The notes under the pieces are model-generated. The model saw only the letters and a list, made by a program, of their open reading frames with translations, was not told the origin of the DNA and did no database searches. A stretch of DNA of 64,000 nt from Bradyrhizobium sp. CER78 (GTDB lineage: Bacteria > Pseudomonadota > Alphaproteobacteria > Rhizobiales > Xanthobacteraceae): assembly GCF_029846235.1 (NCBI RefSeq), contig NZ_JARVWP010000008.1:62001-126000 (forward strand), read 5' to 3'. Numbering within the stretch: the stretch's first letter is position 1; each line of letters opens with the position of its first letter. The translations under genes and the position numbers were made by a program. Of this stretch, positions 61,101 to 64,000 are shown in pieces.

Positions 61101-64000
61101 CCGTCGGCGGCCGTGATCGGCGCCGACTGCGTGCCTGCGGTATAGACGCCGTAAGGCGTCGCCTCGTTGAAGCTGCCGCCGGCCATCAGGTCGAGACTGC
61201 CGGTACCGGTGCGCAGGACGCTGAAGAACGTGCCGTTGCGCGACGCATTGTAGGCTGGATCGCTCAGCGTCAGGTTGCCGCGCCCGTTGAGCGCTCGCGT
61301 CGTCTGCAGTGCACGCTGGTCGGCGGCGGCAAGATCGGCACCGGCGACAACGCGGATCGACGCCGAGAGCGAGCCGACGGCAAGCATCGTCGCGGCCGCC
61401 GACGTTGCCGTCGCAGCGGGGATGCCTGGGCTCACCACCGTTCCAACACTCGGCCAAACGATTCCATTCTCGAACGCCGGCCACCAAGACCCATCCAACG
61501 TCGTGCCCGCCGGAATTTTGCTTCCCGGGGCGTAATTGTTGCCGGCAAGGTCGTAGAATGCCCCCCAGTTTTGATCCCAGGCTTGGTAGAAAGCATCGTT
61601 CGGAATCGTCCAGTCTGCCGTGAGGGTGACGTTGCGTGTCGTGTAGCGTCCGTCACTGGGGAGCGACCAGGCGCTGCCGCTGAAGTTCCGGAACAGTGTA
61701 CTGGTGCTGATATCGATCAGATTATAGGTGGGCGGTATGCCAGGCGACGACCTGAACCCGTCCGAGATGCTCCCGTTGACGTTCAGGTTACCGCTGGCCC
61801 GGATCACGAGAGCCATCGGCTCGCCTGCGCCGTACGCATCCGAGTTCGGATCGCGATCCGCGCCCGCGCCGTAGCGATATTTGGCGAGGTCGATATCGCC
61901 AGAGGTCGACAGGTCGCCGCTCGATGTGATCTGGACGCCCGGCCGCAGATGATAGGCGCTGCCGTAAGCCGACAGGCCTGCAACGCGCATCGCCAGGCCG
62001 GCGCTGCCCAACGCAGCGTTGATGAAGGCCGTGCTTGCGGTGTCGTATCCGTCGAGCGTCGCCTGGGTGATGGTGCTGCCGCCCGGCAGGTTGTAGGTCC
62101 AGAATGCGTTGAGCGCGATACTATGGGCGCCTTTGATATCGAGCGGACCTGACGCGTTGATGGCGATGTCGCCCGAAGTCTCGCCGGTGCGCTGCGCGTT
62201 CAGCACCACGTCGCCATAGGCGATGCCGTTCGGCGCGGTGAGATCCATGGTCGCGCCTGACGACAGCGTGAGCACGCCGCCCGCCGCGGTCAGCTCGATA
62301 TGACCGCGGTTCCTGGCCTCGATCGGCTGGCCGTAGCTGTCGACCTGCAGCACCCTGCCGCGAACGTCGAGCACCGCGGTCGGCGCAAGCGTAAGCCCGT
62401 TGCCGGCCGAAAGCCGGATGGTGCCCGGCGCGGCGCCGGACGCATCGATGGTGCCGGCGACGGACAGGCTGCCATTGTCGACGGCGATCGTGACGCTGCT
62501 GGCGCGCACCCCGTCGCCGACGACAAGATCGCCGGTCCTGATATCGAAGCCGCGTGCATCGAAGAAGCCGCCCTGGGTCAAGAGCGCGTTGAGTGCCACG
62601 AAATCCGCACTGGACAGCGTGCCGGTGGTGACGCTGAAGTCGCCGCTGGCGTAGCCGTTCGTCGCCGCACCATAGAGCGCACCGTTGAGCACGACCGGCC
62701 CATTGGCCGCAGCGATGCTGATCGACCCGGCACCGGCATTGGTCGCGGAGACATCGATCACGGAGCCGGCAAGCTGCGTCAGACCGCCCTGCGCGCTGTT
62801 GAAGATCGCCGTGCCGCCGAAGCCGTAGACCGTCGCCCGCTGGATCGTGGACGGCTGGCCGCTGAGATCGATGCGGCTGGCGCCCCCGAGCACGATATCG
62901 CCGGTCGCATTGACCACGAGCTTGCCGCTCGGCAGCAAGATCGTGCTGTCGATAGCGACGCTGCCGCCGCTGAGGTCGATCTCCGCGCCGGCCACGGTGG
63001 AGCTCGCCGTATTCGGCGCGATGCCCGCGGGCGCGACGACATTGAGCGCGCCGCCGGCGGCATAGGCCATGATCGATTTCTGCACGCCGGTCAAAAGCGG
63101 CGTCGTCAGCGTCAAATTGCCACCGGTGCCGCTCTGGCCAAATACGGCGGCGGGATCCGAGCTTGGTGACTGGTAGACGAGCAGCTTGCCGTTGCCGGCC
63201 GAAACGATCCGCGAACTTGCGGCGATATTGACGTTGCCAAAGCCGTAGATCACGCGACTCGCAGTCGATGTGTCGAGCGAGGCGAAACGGCCGAAGTCGA
63301 TCTCGTCGGCGACGAGATTGAGCGTGCCGGCTCCGGTGCCCGGCCCGCCTGCGGCGATCGCCGGCGGCGTGGCGCCGCTGATACCGTTCCAGGTGATCTT
63401 GTTGGCCGAAATCGTCGAACTGTCGCCGGCCGTGCCAAAGCCATAGATCGCCGAGGTGTTCAGCACCAGGTTGACGCCGCTGCCGCTGGCATCGAGACCC
63501 GCGCTGCCGAACAGATTGATGGAATTCGCCGCAGCCAGTGTGATGGTCTTCAGCGCCGGGGCACCATGCAGCGGATCGCCGTGCAGCAGCGTGTTGAACA
63601 GCGCCTGGTCGAACAGCAATCCCGCCGGTGCGGCCGCCGCGCTGACCGCCGCCGCGTCGCCGATATTGATGGTGCCGACCGCAAGCGCGATGTTGCTCGA
63701 TCCGAAATGCGCTGTCGGATCGATCGTGGAAGCGCCATTGGTGACGAACGCCAGCGTTCCTTCGGAGTAAAGCGACGAACCGGCGCCGATCGAAATGGAG
63801 CCGCTGCCGATGTTGGAGGGCAGGAAGTTGATGTCTCCGTTGGACAGCGCCAGCACCGTGGCCTGGCCGGCCGCATAGCTCATGCCGGTGGACGCCGAAT
63901 CGAACGGAACCGCGCCTTGTCCGACGGTGCTGAGCGTGACGTTATTGCCGACGGTGATGTTGTTGCCGATCAGGAACATTTCGCCGGCGGAGAGAGCAAC
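58136..64000 (-). CDS. Filamentous haemagglutinin-family adhesin (5' end outside window)
   Basis: At least 1954 codons, open to the right edge (the codons 64000-63980 before ATG 63979 remain in frame). The C-terminal 1900 residues are repetitive beta-strand turns rich in Gly, Ser, Asn and Asp (DGSVNIVTRGDLVF, GNLTVIAGGNAGVTGNG, GNITLFSGV, GDINAGRGSKTT), a right-handed beta-helix. The part ending in GNIDLIAPLGTIDAGEAGIRVSG matches the DUF3739 C-terminal region of FHA-like proteins. No autotransporter barrel is present, so export by a TpsB-type two-partner porin is expected. The tail is charged (KRRKQDRRSYNQNSV). Coupled to the ECF sigma factor gene. Confidence 0.9.
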   Translation of the reverse strand, partial: VALSAGEMFLIGNNITVGNNVTLSTVGQGAVPFDSASTGMSYAAGQATVLALSNGDINFLPSNIGSGSISIGAGSSLYSEGTLAFVTNGASTIDPTAHFGSSNIALAVGTINIGDAAAVSAAAAPAGLLFDQALFNTLLHGDPLHGAPALKTITLAAANSINLFGSAGLDASGSGVNLVLNTSAIYGFGTAGDSSTISANKITWNGISGATPPAIAAGGPGTGAGTLNLVADEIDFGRFASLDTSTASRVIYGFGNVNIAASSRIVSAGNGKLLVYQSPSSDPAAVFGQSGTGGNLTLTTPLLTGVQKSIMAYAAGGALNVVAPAGIAPNTASSTVAGAEIDLSGGSVAIDSTILLPSGKLVVNATGDIVLGGASRIDLSGQPSTIQRATVYGFGGTAIFNSAQGGLTQLAGSVIDVSATNAGAGSISIAAANGPVVLNGALYGAATNGYASGDFSVTTGTLSSADFVALNALLTQGGFFDARGFDIRTGDLVVGDGVRASSVTIAVDNGSLSVAGTIDASGAAPGTIRLSAGNGLTLAPTAVLDVRGRVLQVDSYGQPIEARNRGHIELTAAGGVLTLSSGATMDLTAPNGIAYGDVVLNAQRTGETSGDIAINASGPLDIKGAHSIALNAFWTYNLPGGSTITQATLDGYDTASTAFINAALGSAGLAMRVAGLSAYGSAYHLRPGVQITSSGDLSTSGDIDLAKYRYGAGADRDPNSDAYGAGEPMALVIRASGNLNVNGSISDGFRSSPGIPPTYNLIDISTSTLFRNFSGSAWSLPSDGRYTTRNVTLTADWTIPNDAFYQAWDQNWGAFYDLAGNNYAPGSKIPAGTTLDGSWWPAFENGIVWPSVGTVVSPGIPAATATSAAATMLAVGSLSASIRVVAGADLAAADQRALQTTRALNGRGNLTLSDPAYNASRNGTFFSVLRTGTGSLDLMAGGSFNEATPYGVYTAGTQSAPITAADGSNPYDLVGVTTGGNSHAWYTEHGGDLLLTAQQDVTGNIQIADNNIRYVDSNLTANWLRLQGGGASADPVAWWINFGTLAKTGAWSSSRQLVGFQGIGTLGGGNLTVIAGGNAGVTGNGSTGLDLAVASTGRVLPDGTLVQTGGGNLVVKVGGGFNPVAATTPFGPVPDYFGSITDLRGDVTVSAGAVGALAPNNWGSYLVSYDPRAVDPSVFKRSIKTPGPLVIPGDGSVNIVTRGDLVFGGAGDAGMAAPVDLNGIAYTIRNADGSTTLKSGGQSNFTLWTPRTAIGLYAAGGDAAVLAGISLNSTGFFPGTLTVVAANGDIRFAEPGAGGGSPTIELMPSPFGQLALLAAGSIYGTDQVVAMSGADMSTLATPFHAVFSTGTGGGGDSNAWANAAFRDNPLNPIAFGEDLPVSNLHSADNLPALVYAGVDITDLTLGEVLPKTQSFSQGFTPTHSTWYIAAKPFEVIAGRDIVGTGPVASVFLNNGPNDISLMQAGRDIFYQSVTVAGPGLLQLQAGRNLYQGYYGSLVSVGDIVNQSNTAGGAGIVTIAGVGASGPDYTDFAKLYFNAANQLPGDGRPLAGSGKVAKTYADELYDWLRDRFSPSRNYSHDGQLYVFTGTKEDALSFFLALPMEQQGVFVRQVYYAELREGGREYNNRNSSRHGSYLRGRQAIATLFPDEDASGNPVPYSGNITLFSGVAKKSDGTTYLADAGVQTQFGGDIQILNPGGQTIIGVEGVTPGAGAGLITQGQGDIDVYSLGSLLLGQSRIMTTFGGNIIAWSATGDINAGRGSKTTTIFTPPRRVYDNYGNVALSPTTPSAGAGIATLNPIPEVPPGNIDLIAPLGTIDAGEAGIRVSGNVNLAALQVVNAANIQVQGTSTGVPTVQGPPVGALTSASNTTAASQQAAAPPPKNNDQPSIVIVEVLGYGGANGDAPDPAQDEQKRRKQDRRSYNQNSVLQLVGNGPLSETQRQALTAEERASLESR

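Overview
The window is high-GC alphaproteobacterial DNA, most likely from Bradyrhizobium or a close relative in the Nitrobacteraceae. The pointers are a ROSE-type RNA thermometer ahead of an hspA-like small heat-shock gene, several families of palindromic intergenic elements I associate with Bradyrhizobium and Rhodopseudomonas, an HxlR-controlled acyl-CoA catabolic operon, and heavy use of ATGA gene overlaps. I see no rRNA, tRNA or CRISPR array. Genus is inferred; no search was run.

Left part (1-13.8 kb): the end of a sugar/polyol operon (HAD phosphatase, SorC-type regulator cut by the window edge), a CPA2 K+/H+ antiporter, small proteins, and a chaperone block: cbpA with its modulator cbpM, a YXWGXW-repeat secreted protein, and clpB. 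A DUF2171 protein follows, then a DyP peroxidase translationally coupled to an encapsulin, which together specify a protein nanocompartment with its cargo. An MHS-type transporter closes the block.

13.9-27.3 kb is an exopolysaccharide-type locus: secreted GH5 glycosidase, Wzy-like polymerase/ligase, WecG/TagA glycosyltransferase, FemAB/GNAT-like protein, FAD monooxygenase-like protein, Wzx-like flippase, Wzc/GumC-like co-polymerase with a degenerate kinase domain, GT4 glycosyltransferase, and a protein resembling the plant GIPC glucosaminyltransferase domain.

27.3-40.5 kb is one long minus-strand catabolic operon of 12 genes: DsbA-like/HCCA isomerase, acyl-CoA ligase, SDR, two acyl-CoA dehydrogenases, thiolase, nitronate monooxygenase-like protein, enoyl-CoA hydratase, Fe-dependent alcohol dehydrogenase/maleylacetate reductase-like protein, GST, second SDR, and a periplasmic binding protein. 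A divergent HxlR regulator sits beside it and two copies of a palindrome lie in the shared promoter region. The pathway looks like CoA-dependent beta-oxidation of an unknown organic acid or aromatic compound.

40.5-44 kb holds a secreted alpha/beta hydrolase and a BisC/TorA-type molybdoenzyme without a Tat signal.

44-53 kb is accessory in character: composite palindromic repeats, an HGG-motif two-gene cassette plus a decayed second copy with one nonsense codon, a PilZ protein, a low-GC gene with a C-terminal HEPN-like RX4H motif, two divergent DUF2158 proteins, and an orphan FabF-like synthase.

53-58 kb carries two Hsp20 genes (the first under a ROSE element), small proteins, and a divergent TetR/MFS pair with a near-perfect 17-bp inverted repeat as operator. 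The right end (57.6-64 kb) is an ECF sigma factor directly downstream of a very large filamentous-haemagglutinin-like adhesin whose 5' end lies outside the window.
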